32,500 nt of DNA from Prorocentrum cordatum (GCA_963575745.1 CAUYUJ010009857.1:82501-115000), one strand, 5' to 3'; counted from the first letter of the stretch, positions 1 through 8,958 are shown. Translations and numbers: made by a program. Notes: generated by a model not told the origin, from the sequence alone.

Positions 1-1190
1 AATGGCTGCCCCTTTGCCCGCTGTGCAAGCGGCGAACCCCATGTCCGAGATGCGCCTGGTGGCCGACGATTGCCACGTGGTGGACGCCGTGGGACAAGCC
101 GGCTGGTCGCGCCGAGCTTGAGAGACGCGGCCTTCGCGTGGCGCGCCGGCATCGAGAGCTGGGGCGGCGAGCTCAACATGTGCAAGACACGGGTGCTCGC
201 AAACTCGTAGACCGCCAGGCGCGCCTTCCGCTCTGGAGGGCACCAGGTTCGAGCTGTCCGAGGCCGCCAAGGCCCTGGGCGTGGTTGCCGCCCGGCGCCA
301 GGCCGGCACCCAACGCAGCCACATGGCCAAAGCGCAGCGCCGCGCGCGCCGCCTGCAGCGCCTGCTGGGCCCGCCGCGCAGCACGCTGAACGCGGCGCGG
401 GCGATCCTCCTCCAGAGGGCCACGTGCGGGGCGGAGGTCCGTGGCTTCGCCCGCGGACCGCCTCCTCGAGCTGCGGCGCGCCATGGCGCAGGCTTCGGCA
501 GGGCCCCGCAGATGCCGGAGGTGCCTCACCGCCAGGCTGGCCCTGCTGGGGGACGACGCCGGCCCAGCGGTGGCGGTGCCCGTGCAGCTGATCCGCCAGT
601 GGTCGCGGCGCGCCTGGCGCGGGGAGCTCGTGGACGCGCCAACGGCCGCGGCGTGGCGGGCCGCGGCTGCGAGGTGCCAGGAGGGCCGGCTGACGTCCTC
701 GTGGGTGCGCGGCCCCGTGGCGGCCGTCGTGCAGGCTGTGTGCGACCTGGGGTGGAGGCCGGAGGGGCCCGCCTTGTGGCGGCTTGCAGACGGTGCTTCG
801 CTCGACCTGACGGCCGAGCCCACGGAACGCATGGCCAGGGAGGCGGCGGAAGCAGCCCGGCACACACTCCGGAGGCAAGTTGCGCAGGACGGCCGCGAGA
901 CGTAGCCGGCGTCGAGCAGGAGGCCGACCTGACCGCCGCATGGCGCCTGCTGAAGTTAGCTGAGCCGCGCGAGGCAGGCGCCCTGCGGTGCGTGCTCATC
1001 AGCGCCACCAGCACCCCAGCGCGGGCAGCCCGGCAGGGCCGATCCGACGGCCGGTGCGACCGCTGCGGGGCGCCGACCGCAGACGAGGTTCACCGCTTCT
1101 TTGCTTGTCCGGCGCGGCAGGCTGAGCGCGCGGCGGCCGGACTGACACAGGAGTTCGTCGATCGTTGCGTTCGCCGGGCCGGTGGCCACC
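1..1190 (+). pseudogene. LINE-type reverse transcriptase, C-terminal part, broken
   Basis: Remnant of a non-LTR retrotransposon polymerase whose recognisable pieces lie in different frames. Frame 2 (2-121) carries LVADDCHVVD, equivalent to the catalytic xxDD box (VADD at 59-70). Frame 1 (about 139-210) continues with a WGGELNMCKTRVLANS-like segment and ends at TAG 208-210. Frame 2 (about 239-434) and frame 3 (441-905, ending TAG 903-905) give the Ala/Arg-rich connector, including a WVRGPVAAVVQAV stretch. Frame 2 resumes at about 893-1190 with EPREAGALRCVL and a zinc-knuckle-like CX2CX8HX4C at 1055-1108 (CDRC...H...C). The order of catalytic box, connector and cysteine motif is what I know of LINE polymerases in dinoflagellates. 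At least four frame changes and two stops make it non-functional. The fingers and palm N-terminus and the endonuclease would lie left of the window. The 3' boundary is not defined. Family assignment is from memory of the motif pattern, not a search. Confidence 0.72.
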
Positions 1191-1729
1191 GACGGCACGG
1201 CGGCCCGTCCAGGCGACCCCCGCCTTCGCCGCACTGCGCGGGGAGCGGCCGTGGCGAAACGCGCGCCGCACGGCGCTTCGCCGGGCGCTGGCCCGCCCGG
1301 CCCGCCCGCCCGCTGCTGCGCCGCCGGCCTGGCCTCCCGCCTCGCGCAGGACGAGGCCGCGGGGCTGGGGATTGCGGCCGGAGGACGGGCGGAGGAGGGG
1401 GGATGCCTTCGAGGATGAACCCAACCTGACTTTCTCCTCCCCGCCCGGCTCGTTTTCTCTTTTCGCCTTCCTCTTGCGTGCGAATGCCGCCGCACCCTTC
1501 ACGGTCGTGCGCCCCTTGGGCCTCCCCCCGCCTCGCCCCCCCCAGGCCATTGCGGCCTGCGTGGCCTCGGCGCCGTCCCCCGCCCGGCTCTGGATCCCGC
1601 CTGCCCGACGCCCGCTCCCACCAGATCGGGATGAGCTCGGCCAGCGCCGCGGCCTGACCACTCCGCTGGGCTCCGGCCCGTCCGCGCTGCCCTTGTGGGG
1701 CCGGCCCGTGGGACCGACAGAGCGCGCTC
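1191..1729. other. No gene seen: GC-rich sequence
   Basis: GC-rich, pyrimidine-biased sequence that could include the 3' untranslated part of the decayed LINE on its left. Long open frames occur on both strands but are Arg/Pro/Gly-rich and overlap each other, as expected of GC-rich non-coding DNA. Confidence 0.5.
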
Positions 1730-1738
1730 GCTCGCTCG

Positions 1739-1905
1739 TCACCACCTACCAAACCACCCCGACCCAACCCGAAGGCCTCAATTTGCCCTCCATTTCCAGT
1801 GGGGGGGGGGTCGGGGAACATCGAAAAAATACGTATGGAACCCATTCCCCCCCAACCCGAAATTCGGGTCTTGGGGTTGGGTTGGGGTGGTCTGGTAGGT
1901 AGTCA
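1739..1905 (+). mobile_element. Family A short TIR element, copy 1 (MITE-like)
   Basis: A 167-bp element whose ends are inverted repeats of roughly 30 bp: the left end reads ACCTACCAAACCACCCC and the right end is its complement with few differences. An internal palindrome CCCGAAATTCGGG lies near the right arm. It is flanked by a perfect 9-bp direct repeat, gctcgctcg, at 1730-1738 and 1906-1914, consistent with a target-site duplication. Caveat: the left flank is itself a CTCG-rich run. Copies 2 and 3 lie at 27578-27744 and 29707-29832. No protein is encoded, so any movement would need a transposase from elsewhere; 8-9 bp duplications are typical of hAT- or Mutator-like transposases. Confidence 0.8.
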
Positions 1906-2059
1906 GCTCGCTCGGCCCCCCCTCCCCCCATCGCTGCCCCCGCAGCGCTGGAGGCAACGCGCGCTATGATTGCGTCCGTGGTGCTCGTTTTGCGTTTGAT
2001 GCGTTTCGGAGGAGGGAAGAGGTACCCATACTGCCACCCTGCGCTTTCCTTTTCACTGT

Positions 2060-2166
2060 TTCGGCCTCCTGGGGGCTCTCGTCGCCACCGCTGGGTTCGC
2101 CTCGACATCCCGGCAAGAGCGCACCCGGGGAGAGGCCCGTGGAGCAGCGGTATCGGTACATGTTGG
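2060..2166 (+). repeat. Dispersed repeat family B, copy 1
   Basis: About 100 bp shared with 23128-23243 and 24612-24722, all in the same orientation. Conserved blocks are CTCGTCGCCACCGCTGG, then AGAACGCACCC-like, then a nearly invariant right block GGAGCAGCGGTACCGGTAC. No terminal inverted repeats and no coding capacity are apparent; a SINE-like origin is possible but unproven. Confidence 0.7.
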
Positions 2167-2309
2167 CTTCCCCAATGCTGTTGTGAAGTATCTTGGGATG
2201 CATGTCGGAGCTCGCTGGGCTGTGATTTGTTGCCCCTTTCAACGGAGTGCTGTTGGGCACATAGTCCGAAATTGTTACAATCCTTCTCGTCGTCGTCCTT
2301 CACTTCGTC

Positions 2310-2461
2310 CGTCCTCCTCCTCCTCCTCCTTCCCCTCCTCCTCCTCCTCCTCCTCCTCCTCCTCCTCCTCCTCCTCCTCTTCCTCCTTCTCCACATCATG
2401 CCTCCCTCCTCCTCTTCTTACTCCTCCGCCTCCTCCTCCTCCTCCTCCTCCTCCTCCTCCC
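2310..2461 (+). repeat. (CTC)n / (TCC)n microsatellite
   Basis: Two blocks of near-pure CTC repeats (about 2316-2390 and 2402-2460) separated by a short non-repeat bridge. Reading frames across it give poly-Ser, poly-Pro or poly-Leu and are rejected as genes. Confidence 0.95.
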
Positions 2462-2994
2462 AGTTCGACCGCCCATTAAGAGCCCCGCGGCGGGAGTTAC
2501 GAGCTGGAAGGGTCCCGGGCCCCAGCCGACGATGGCCCAGAGGACCCCTCGCTTTGGATTTTCCAGCGTGGGGGAGCGTGGCTTTCTGCCCTTTCAGGGT
2601 CCGTTTCGATCCGAATCGATTTCTGTCCTCTTGGGGGTCCAATGCGATTCCGATGTTCGGACGATCCGATGCGGCCTCGTGCTCGCACGGCGCGAGACTC
2701 CGACCCATGCTGACCTGGCGCACGTGCCGATCCTGCCCTAATTCTGTCCCGACCCGATGCTGACCGGCCCTGATAGCAGCAGAATTTGGCCAAGGTTGGG
2801 GAGGATGGGGAGGACAACGAGGTGCCTGCCCAGCAGAGTCGGCGCCGACACCGCCGTGACCGCATGTCCATTCTGGAGGGGCGGGCGCCCATGCACCGGC
2901 CTGCCTGCGCGGACGGGCCTCAGCGGCTCTGCCTCACGATGTTCCGATCCCTACGCGCTCCTCGCTCGGAAAAGGTGTCAGTTGGCCAACTTGG
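2462..2994. other. No gene seen: unique GC-rich sequence
   Basis: Non-repetitive sequence with short overlapping open frames on both strands and no recognisable motif. Several TCCGAT-like hexamers recur at about 2600-2680 but form no regular array. Confidence 0.4.
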
Positions 2995-3068
2995 TGTGTG
3001 TGTGTGTGTGTTTGTGCGTGTGTGTGTGTGTGTATGTGTGTGTGTGTGTGTGTGCGTGTGTGTGTGTT
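2995..3068 (+). repeat. (TG)n microsatellite
   Basis: About 74 bp of GTGTGT with a few interruptions. It lies directly upstream of a stretch homologous to the retroposed 3' end at 15078-15391. Confidence 0.95.
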
Positions 3069-3072
3069 TCAT

Positions 3073-3258
3073 GGAGAAGGTGCTCCTTTGCAAACACGTC
3101 GGCTTCGACACCGCCTGCTTCCGAGGCTTTGCCTCCTCCCGGCCTCGTTCTGAGGCTGCGCCCCCCTTTTCCTCCCCCATCTCTGATTAATTCAAGCTCC
3201 GCGCGGCCCGCTTAGCTTCGACGGGAAGAGGTGCGCTCTCGACCCGCGAATCAAAAAG
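3073..3258 (+). pseudogene. 3' end of a retroposed transcript or retroelement, copy 1
   Basis: Homologous, read on the plus strand, to the minus-strand insertion at 15078-15391. A short coding-like piece (AAGGTGCTCCTTTGCAAACACGTCGG, shown here only in part: EKVLLCKHVGFDTA) matches SKVYLFLHIIFGTA of the other copy. It is followed by a shared untranslated part with CCCGCTTAGCTTC and GAAGAGGTGCGCTCTCG, then an A-rich end (AATCAAAAAG) where the other copy has its poly(A) tract. The 5' side is cut by the TG array. It is not decided whether the source is a cellular gene or a LINE; the parent protein is not recognised. Confidence 0.6.
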
Positions 3259-3291
<33 letters not shown>

Positions 3292-3292
3292 T
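3259..3292 (+). repeat. (TG)n microsatellite after an A-rich retroposon end
   Basis: TG repeats begin immediately after AAAAAG at the end of the retroposed 3' sequence, the same junction form as at 19136-19145 and 19447-19456. Confidence 0.9.
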
Positions 3293-3586
3293 TTGTGGAG
3301 GCCCGCCTGCACAGCCCCCCGGCCATGCAGAGCAGGCGGGCAAGGCTGGCGATCGTTTGCTTCTTCATCGTTCTGCCGATCGGCGCGGGCCCTCGCGCCC
3401 CCTCCCCCCGCTCCCCCTGGAGTAGATCTTGGCTGTTTTTGGCACCTGTTTCGAGCAGGTGGAGTCCCTCCCAGACTAGACGCCCTGCTGCAAACGGTCG
3501 CACTGAGCAGAGGTCCGGAGCCGGACCCCCCCCCCCCCTTCCTCCCCCCTGCCGCCCAATGTCGGAACGCCCAATAAGAAAACGTT

Positions 3587-3787
3587 TACGGTAGGTTCGT
3601 GTCGTGTCGACTGGCGGCGACCCCGCCGCGGACGTTCAAAGTTTAATGCGGCCAGTGCCGCCAGTGGCCCAGAGTCGGCCTACATGGAACGATCGGGCGA
3701 CGGCAAAGCCGCCGATCGTTCCAGGTTGAACGATCCACGCTGTGTCAGAAATCGACGCCGGGGTCGTCACGACACGAACCTGCCGTA
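3587..3787. mobile_element. Foldback element D with inner hairpin
   Basis: A 201-bp segment with terminal inverted repeats: the left end TACGGTAGGTTCGTGTCGTG is complementary to the right end with one difference in 20, and similarity continues inward through a GACCCCGCCG-like block. In the middle a second hairpin pairs TGGAACGATCGG (from about 3683) with its complement ending near 3723. No clear target duplication and no coding capacity. Only copy seen in the window. Confidence 0.72.
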
Positions 3788-3824
3788 CCAAGGATGGCCG
3801 ATAGGCGAGCGAAGAAGGACACAA

Positions 3825-3940
3825 GCATAAAAACTCGGCGGTCCACGCGGATCTCTTGGATCCGCGCTGGACCCCCCTGACGGCGCCTCTAGCGCCCGTC
3901 CGAGACATCCGCGCGGACCTCCGAGTGTTCATGTTTATGC
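3825..3940. mobile_element. Family F foldback element, copy 1
   Basis: Inverted repeat with outer ends GCATAAA and TTTATGC and arms containing CGGTCCACGCGGATCTC and GGATCCGCGCTGG. The arms match those at 6791-6905, 7012-7160, 10961-11065 and 22714-22902. Non-coding, MITE-like. Confidence 0.72.
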
Positions 3941-3950
3941 CAGCCGTTCC

Positions 3951-4125
3951 TCGGCGATGACGGGCGTCATGGGGGGGGGGCCGGGGGGGGGGGTATGACG
4001 TAGCGCCCCCCCCCCCGGCCGTGTGGCTCCGGCACCACAACCGCGCCCGCGCGCACGACGCGACGAGCGACAAGCGACGACGACGACGCGAGCAGCATGT
4101 CGGTGGCGATCTGCCCCCCTGAGCC
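3951..4125 (-). mobile_element. Family H end module, solo copy
   Basis: Reverse complement of the right end of the large element at 25503-26661: TCGGCGATGACGGGCGTCAT, G-tract, TATGACGTAGCG, C-tract, GTGTGGCTCCGGCACCACA, a GCGCCCGCGCGCACGAC block, a run of CGACGACGA, then GAGCAGCATGTCGG. Homology stops near 4125, where the large element enters its minisatellite. It is therefore a truncated or solo end. Confidence 0.7.
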
Positions 4126-4330
4126 GAGGGCTCCCCGCCGAAGCCGCCCCGCGCCGGGCGGCGGGCGGATTCGGTGGACAGCAACGAGTATCCAGCGCGG
4201 GCCGCCGCCACACGGCAGCCGCCCGGCCCCCCCCCTCCATGTGGGCTCCGAAGGGGGGCGGCGCGCCGAGGAGGCGCCCCTTCCTGCAAACGGAGGAGGG
4301 CCGAGGCCGCGAGGGGCTGTTGGGCATCGG

Positions 4331-4405
4331 GAGGAGGAGGAGGAGGAGGGGGAGGAGAAGGAGGAGGAGGAGGAGGAGGAGGAGGAGGAGGAGGAGGAGG
4401 AGGAG
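4331..4405 (+). repeat. (GAG)n microsatellite
   Basis: About 75 bp of GAGGAG with few interruptions. Confidence 0.95.
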
Positions 4406-4451
4406 CCTCTATTCTTCCCCTTGGGCATACGGTCTCGCCTCCCCTCACTCT

Positions 4452-4539
4452 GCCTGGCTGGCGCACGCTCTGAGCCCCTTGCGGGGCCCTATTATTAGTT
4501 GTTCTTGTTGCCCTGCCTAACCCGCTGCGCCAGCCAGGC
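4452..4539. repeat. Inverted repeat, 14-bp perfect arms
   Basis: GCCTGGCTGGCGCA at 4452-4465 is exactly complementary to TGCGCCAGCCAGGC at 4526-4539, separated by 60 bp. Probably a small foldback element or a remnant of one. Confidence 0.75.
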
Positions 4540-4825
4540 GTAATTTGCGTTTACCGCAGCGTTAAGTCGTTTTGTGTTGCACTCATGCACCCTCCAGGCT
4601 GCCGCCTCTAATTGGTCGAACGTTTCAAAAGAGGAGGATAAGGAGGAGGAGGAGGATGCCCATGAACGATGACAACGAGGAGAATTCATATGAGTTTTCT
4701 GGGCACCTTTGCTTGGGGTCTGCCCCGAACGGAGGCCATGCAGAGCGCGGGCTCGGGCATGCGGTGGCGGAAGTGGCATGTGCGTCGTGACGTCACCCGC
4801 CTCTTCCCGAACCTCTCCCCTTGAG

Positions 4826-5310
4826 TCAGGCTGCGGGCGGCCCTTGTAGAGCCGCCATGACCGCCATGTCCGAGGGCGACTACGACCCATGAGGAGGAGG
4901 AGGAGGAGGAGGAGGTGGAGGAGGAGGAGGAGGAGGAGGAGGAGGAGGAGGAGGAGGAGGAGGAAGAGGAGGAGGAGGAGGAGGAGAAGAAGAAGAAGAG
5001 CCGCCTCGGGGGGCGGAGTCAGCTTCCCGCTCTGTGTCTGAGACCCCCGCCGTCGCCCGCACGCTGCGGGCGCCTTCCCTCAGCTCACGGCGTCGCGCAC
5101 GCCGAGCTTGATATCGTCCATGGCGTAAATAGAACGGCCTCCACGTTCAATCAATGAAAGTCCTGCGAGCCGTGCGGCCAACTCATCCTCCATGACTCCC
5201 GCTGGCGCCTTGCCATCGTTTAGCATTGCTCCCGCCTGCAGGAGGGCTCGATGCATGGTGTCCTTGATCGATATGTATTTGAGCTGCTCCTCCGTGGCGT
5301 CATCTTCTTT
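4826..5310 (-). CDS. Possible last two exons of an unrecognised spliced gene
   Basis: Inference. On the minus strand 5310 to 5089 encodes 74 residues of balanced, protein-like composition (KEDDATEEQLKYISIKDTMH at its start, then an ELAARLAGLSLIERGG stretch, ending near KLGVRDA), unlike the simple-sequence frames around it. It is preceded by a CTC tract and an AG acceptor (CGCGGAG), and ends exactly at a consensus-like GTGAGC donor (5088 inward). A 209-nt intron (5088-4880) would end, after a second CTC tract, at GTCGTAG. The next exon, 4879 to 4826, continues in phase 0 with SPSDMAVMAALQGPPAA and a TGA stop (4828-4826). Upstream exons were not found. I do not recognise the family. Phase agreement and splice signals support it, but there is no homology evidence; it could be a remnant or chance. 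Confidence 0.4.
4890..4996 (+). repeat. (GAG)n microsatellite inside the candidate intron
   Basis: About 100 bp of GAG (CTC on the minus strand) grading into GAAGAA. On the minus strand it sits just upstream of the proposed acceptor of the last exon, where a polypyrimidine tract would be. Confidence 0.95.
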
Positions 5311-5320
5311 CTCCGCGTGA

Positions 5321-5381
5321 GGAGGAGGAGGGGGAGGAGGAGGAGGAGGAGGAGGAGGAGGAGGAAGAGGAGGAGGGGAGT
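5321..5381 (+). repeat. (GAG)n microsatellite upstream of a candidate exon
   Basis: About 60 bp of GAG; on the minus strand this is a CTC tract ending about 10 nt before the proposed acceptor AG at 5312-5311. Confidence 0.95.
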
Positions 5382-6790
5382 AATTCCCCGCCAATGATTC
5401 GGGGACAGCCGGGGCCCCCCCCCACCAGTGGAGCCGGTGGGGCGGTCGGCGCCGCCTGTATCGACGGAATACAAATAGAGCCGGAGACTGGGCCGCAGGA
5501 TCGGCGGAGGTGGGTGGGGTCGCGCCCCCGGTTGGCGACCTGGGCTCCCCCCCGTGCTGGGGTCCCCTCCAGCTCGGGGGCCCCAGGCCCCATCCTCCGC
5601 TCGCCGCCCTCTGGGCGGGAGGCCGGGGGGGTGCGCCTGCGCGGCAGGGCCCGTGCAGCTGCGGCGGCGCAAAGGCGCTGTACGGCGGCGCCGGCGCGGG
5701 CGCGTTGCGCCGTGCCGCCGTGCGGACAGCAGGCGCCCCGCGCGGCTGCGCGGGGCGCCTGCTGTCCGCTCGTCAAAAAGCCGCCGTGCGGTCCCGGGTC
5801 AACCTCTGTGAGGCTCGGCGCTGTGCGGAGGGCGTGAGCGCGTTGCGCCACGCGACAGGGGCTTCCGGGGTGGGCGGGCGTTTGATGGCCTCCCTCCCGA
5901 GGCACAGCGAAGGTGATGTGCGGTCTTGAGGCCCGTCCTTTTGCGCACCCCAGTCAAAAACATGAGGGGAGGATTTGAGAAAATGGTCGGGAGCAGGAGC
6001 AGGAGCAGAAGCAGCACGGGGTGGAGGAAGGAAAAAGCATCAGCAGGCGCAGCATCGGGATGTGGGGGAGGATGAGGGGGAAGAGAAGCGGGTGGACGGA
6101 TGGGTGGATCGATGGATGGATGGAGGATCTGTTTACCCCGGCGCAGCTCGGGCTGAAATACAGGCCCTCTTTCCGAAGCCCAACATGCCGCCACGCTGAT
6201 CCCGAGCAGGCTGTGCTGCCCAGCGGAAGGGGGCGATGAGGAGCAGGCAGACGACGAACGCCCAGGCGGGAGGCCAGGGCCAGCGGGGCGGGCGGGCAGG
6301 CAGAAAAGCAGCCGGGCGGAGGCAGCAGGCAGGGAATTGTAGGATTTGTTTGGTGGCCACGGGCAGGAGGACGAAGATCAGCAGGATGAAGTGAGAGGGG
6401 GGAGGAGGAAGAAGAGCAGGACGAGGAGGCGGAGGAGGGAGCGCGAGTGTGAGGCAGCAGCATCTACTCCGAATGGGAGGCTTCCTACGAGGAGGAGAAT
6501 GGAGGAACACGAGCAGGAGGGGGGCAACAGGAGCAGGAAAACGGGGAGGAAAACGGGGAGTTGGAGCAGGAGGCAGCGGGCCGAAGAGAAGGCGGTCCCC
6601 TGCTCACCGCGTAGCGACCAGGCGCCGACGCCGCACTGTGCGCCCGCAGGGGGCGCCCGCTGTGCGGAGCGAGCCCGGCGGACGTCGGCGAGACGGCCGA
6701 GGGCACCTTCGCATCTTTCGGGCCGAAGCTACACTTCCTGTCGTTCTTCTTCCTGACGCCGGCCTCCAGGCCCGCTGGGAGACGAAAGAA
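5382..6790. other. No gene seen: GC-rich, then purine-rich sequence
   Basis: 5382-5940 is very GC-rich with no supported gene; a perfect hairpin (5722-5769) lies inside it. 5960-6580 is cryptically simple: GAGCAG, GGAGGA and GGATGGAT (about 6095-6127) motifs drift along the plus strand. Open frames there are low-complexity. The first DNA to the right is the family F element at 6791. Confidence 0.5.
5722..5769. repeat. Perfect 22-bp-stem hairpin
   Basis: GCGGACAGCAGGCGCCCCGC followed by GC (5722-5743) is exactly complementary to 5748-5769, with a 4-nt loop GGCT. A GC-rich perfect palindrome of this length could extrude as a cruciform or, if transcribed, form a very stable RNA stem. No function is claimed. 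Confidence 0.9.
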
Positions 6791-6905
6791 CGCCATAAAA
6801 ATAAACTTTTGTTGGCGCCCCGCGCGGATTTCGTGGATCCGCGCCAAGGGGGTCCAGCGCGGATCCAAGAAGTCCGCGCGGAGCGCCCAGAATTTATGTT
6901 TATGG
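6791..6905. mobile_element. Family F foldback element, copy 2
   Basis: Near-complete palindrome of about 115 bp. The left arm has GCCATAAAAATAAAC, then GCGCCCCGCGCGGATTTC, then GGATCCGCGCC; the right arm is the complement with a few differences and ends GTTTATGG. The centre is a short CAAGGGGGTCC loop. This is the clearest copy of the family. Confidence 0.85.
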
Positions 6906-7011
6906 TGTTTGTTCGTCTTCGGTCCGCGGGGCCCAACGAAGCCGTGGCGGCGGAGCTTGTGCTGCATCGACGACGAGGAGCAAGCTGCATAACTACCGTG
7001 AAACATCCACC

Positions 7012-7160
7012 TTTGATGGTCCGCGCAGAGTTTTCCCGCATCGGCGCTGGAGCCCCCCCAGCGGCGCCTCCGGCGCCGCCCCTGGCGCGCTCCGCGCGCC
7101 AGGGAGGGGTGCGCAGCGCCGATCCGAGAAATCAGAGCGGACCTCCGAAGCTTTACCCAT
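7012..7160. mobile_element. Family F foldback element, copy 3 (diverged)
   Basis: Left arm GGTCCGCGCAGAGTTTTC, then CGGCGCTGGAGCC, pairs with a right arm ending CGGACCTCCGAAGC. The centre holds GGCGCCTCCGGCGCC and a CTGGCGCGCTCCGCGCGCCAG palindrome region, also found in copy 5 at 22714-22902. It lies 107 bp after copy 2. Confidence 0.6.
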
Positions 7161-7308
7161 CGGTCGCTGAAGGCATGTATTTCCCTACCTACGCTCTGCC
7201 TAGAAGGGTTCTTACTCTGAGGCTTAAAGGGCCGGGCAGTGGGGCTCGCCCCGGGCGTTTCCCCCAGGATCCGCCCCGCGCTTCCCCCAGTGACGTTCCC
7301 TTAGCTTC

Positions 7309-7555
7309 GCGTTTCTTATCTCATCTTAGCTTAGCTTATTTCAGCTTACCTCAGCTTAGCTTCATCTTACCTCAGCTTGATCTTAGCTTAACTTACCTTC
7401 ATCTTAGCTTCGCTGAGCTTTAGCATAGCAGAGCACAGCATAGCATAGCATAGCGTAGCATAGCATAGCGCAGCATTGCATATCATAGCATGGGTGTAAT
7501 TTCATCTTAGCTTAGCTTCATCTTAGCTTAGCTTAGCTTCATAGAGATGTTGCTT
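7309..7555 (+). repeat. Pentanucleotide-derived satellite (AGCTT / AGCAT)
   Basis: A run built on CTTAG/AGCTT with ATCTTAGCTT variants (7309-7420), switching to AGCAT (about 7421-7490: TAGCATAGCATAGCGTAGCA), then returning to CTTAGCTTAGCTTCAT (7500-7545). The switch suggests one mutated unit that spread by slippage. No gene is present. Confidence 0.85.
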
Positions 7556-7875
7556 GCCTAGATCCTCCAACTCCTAGGTAGGGTCGCACTGGGATAATTT
7601 TGCTTTGATTCCCAGATTCCAGCCTACTTTAAGCGCCTTCCTACTTCAATGATCGAGTGCCTTCACCTTTTTCCCTCCTCTTTAGGGGTCGGGCGAAGAC
7701 CCACTCTACTTCCAACGCGTTCCTACCTCATGTTTCTACCTACTTCTTCCGACCGATGGGCGTGTTTATGCCATCGGCTGCTCCCCGAGTTGTCTGGCAG
7801 CCCCGCCCCCGCCCAGCCGAAGAGGGCGGCCAGCGCTGGGAGCCGATCGGCGACCCTCGGCCTATCGCGCCGCCT
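7556..7875. other. No gene seen: lower-GC unique sequence
   Basis: Unique, less GC-rich sequence with stop codons in most frames. CTACTTCAATGATC-like text at 7640-7655 recurs at 12651-12664 (CTACTGCAATGATCCAGTG), with CCCTACT/CTTTAAGCG flanks, so a short dispersed repeat borders both family L elements. Confidence 0.45.
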
Positions 7876-8014
7876 TAGCCTTGGCATCGCTTGGACGTGT
7901 GCCTTTTTCTTTCGGCGATCACAATCGAGGAGCATCCTTGATCATTTGGCGAAAAGGCTACGCACGAAGCCGAAACAAACGCAGGGAATGGACGTCCGAG
8001 CGATGGCGAGTAGC
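7876..8014 (+). mobile_element. Family K TIR element, copy 1, with 4-bp target duplication
   Basis: The element is 7880-8010 (131 bp). Left end CTTGGCATCGCTTGGACGT and right end ACGTCCGAGCGATGGCGAG are inverted repeats with about 3 differences. Perfect flanking tagc is at 7876-7879 and 8011-8014. The conserved core GGAGCATCCTTGATCATTTG is shared with the copies at 9420-9549 and 30411-30537. Non-coding MITE-like element. Confidence 0.88.
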
Positions 8015-8074
8015 TTGGGTCCTGGAGCGGAGGCCTCGTGGTCTCTTGGGCGGCCTCTCAGAGGCCTTCTGACC

Positions 8075-8267
8075 GAGGCCTCCTGGATGGGGTCGGGGGA
8101 TCGCGCCGCATCGCCGATGCATCGGCGATGCGGCCCGATGTGGAGCCCGATGCTCTCCACGCCGACGTCGCCGATGCAACGCCGACGTCGCCGATGCATC
8201 GCCGATGCATCGCCGATGCAGCGCGATCGTCCGGCCCCATCTGCTCGGACGCCATCCAGGTGGCCTC
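8075..8267. mobile_element. Family L TIR element, copy 1 (GATGCATCGCC core)
   Basis: The ends GAGGCCTCCTGGATGGGG and CCATCCAGGTGGCCTC are inverted repeats. The interior is a quasi-palindromic array of GATGCATCGCC and CGCCGACGTCGCC units. The second copy at 12290-12536 has the same order, including CGGCCCGATGTGGAGCCCGA. Frames through it yield a repetitive MHRRCIADA-type peptide that is not taken as a protein. Confidence 0.75.
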
Positions 8268-8766
8268 TATCTGAGAGTTTCTGCTGAGTCTCTTGTGACG
8301 CCTCCTTGGAGCCTGTGGGTGCCTCTTGGGTACCTGTTGGCGGTTTCGGGGGCCGTGTTGGTGGGTGGGAGGGTTTCTTGTGGGCCCGTCGTTAGCGCTC
8401 ACTGGCTGTCATGAATGTTCTCGTCGATGAACACGTGAGAAAGCCAAAATCCCACAACAACCTTGCGTTGTTCAATGACGCTTTCCTCTTGGACTGACCT
8501 CGGTGACGCCCCGAAAAGGCGGTGTCCTGATTTGTTCAATGCGCGGTCCCTGGAAGTCCCGACCCTTTCTTCAGGGCCGGCTTCTTCTGCCAAGTCGCTC
8601 TCTGATTGTTCCGTGGCCCGGCCAGGCCCCACCGATACCGAAGGTTGAGAAAAACCTCGGTTCTCATTTTGTTCAGGACCTGCTCCATGAGGGAGGGAAG
8701 TCCCAGAGGCCTCGCGCGGCGCGCAATAGTTACATTGTTAGATCACACGTCCGTTCCGTGAGATAT
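8268..8766. other. No gene called: unique sequence with short open stretches
   Basis: Non-repetitive DNA. Short frames with balanced composition exist on both strands (plus 8411-8497, starting MNVLVDEHVRKPKSHNNLAL; minus 8632-8399, ending HVFIDENIHDSQ). They overlap and cannot both be real, and neither has supporting signals. Confidence 0.35.
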
Positions 8767-8868
8767 GGGTCGACGTTTGTGCGGCGATGCTCCTGCGAAG
8801 CTCCGACGTAAATCCGACGTAGATGCAACGTAATCCGACGTACATCCGATGCAAATCCGACGTGTACA
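8767..8868 (+). repeat. Short tandem repeat of TCCGACGTA-like units
   Basis: Imperfect 9-15-bp units: TCCGACGTAAATCCGACGTA, GATGCAACGTAATCCGACGT, ACATCCGATGCAAATCCGAC. About eight units. Confidence 0.75.
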
Positions 8869-8958
8869 TTGGGGCTCAAGTTGCCGCGCGAGGCCTGCAG
8901 GTTTTTCTTCCTAACCTTGCATGTCTGGGGCTTCGCCTTGGCCCGCCGCCCGCGACTC

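Noticed and set aside
281-1429. Single 380-codon open frame as an intact gene
   Set aside because: Polymerase-like residues jump between frames along this stretch; the frame is open because of GC content, and the sequence is better read as a decayed reverse transcriptase.
4495-4640. Minus-strand protein-like tail (EAAAWRVHECNTKRLNAAVN onward)
   Set aside because: Its C-terminal part lies in a 14-bp-arm inverted repeat, and it is not in a consistent splice phase with the better candidate exons upstream.
8862-8881. Second site resembling DinoSL (ends GGGGCTCAAG)
   Set aside because: About 15 of 20 positions match, but it lies at the edge of a short tandem repeat and no frame follows; chance is likely.
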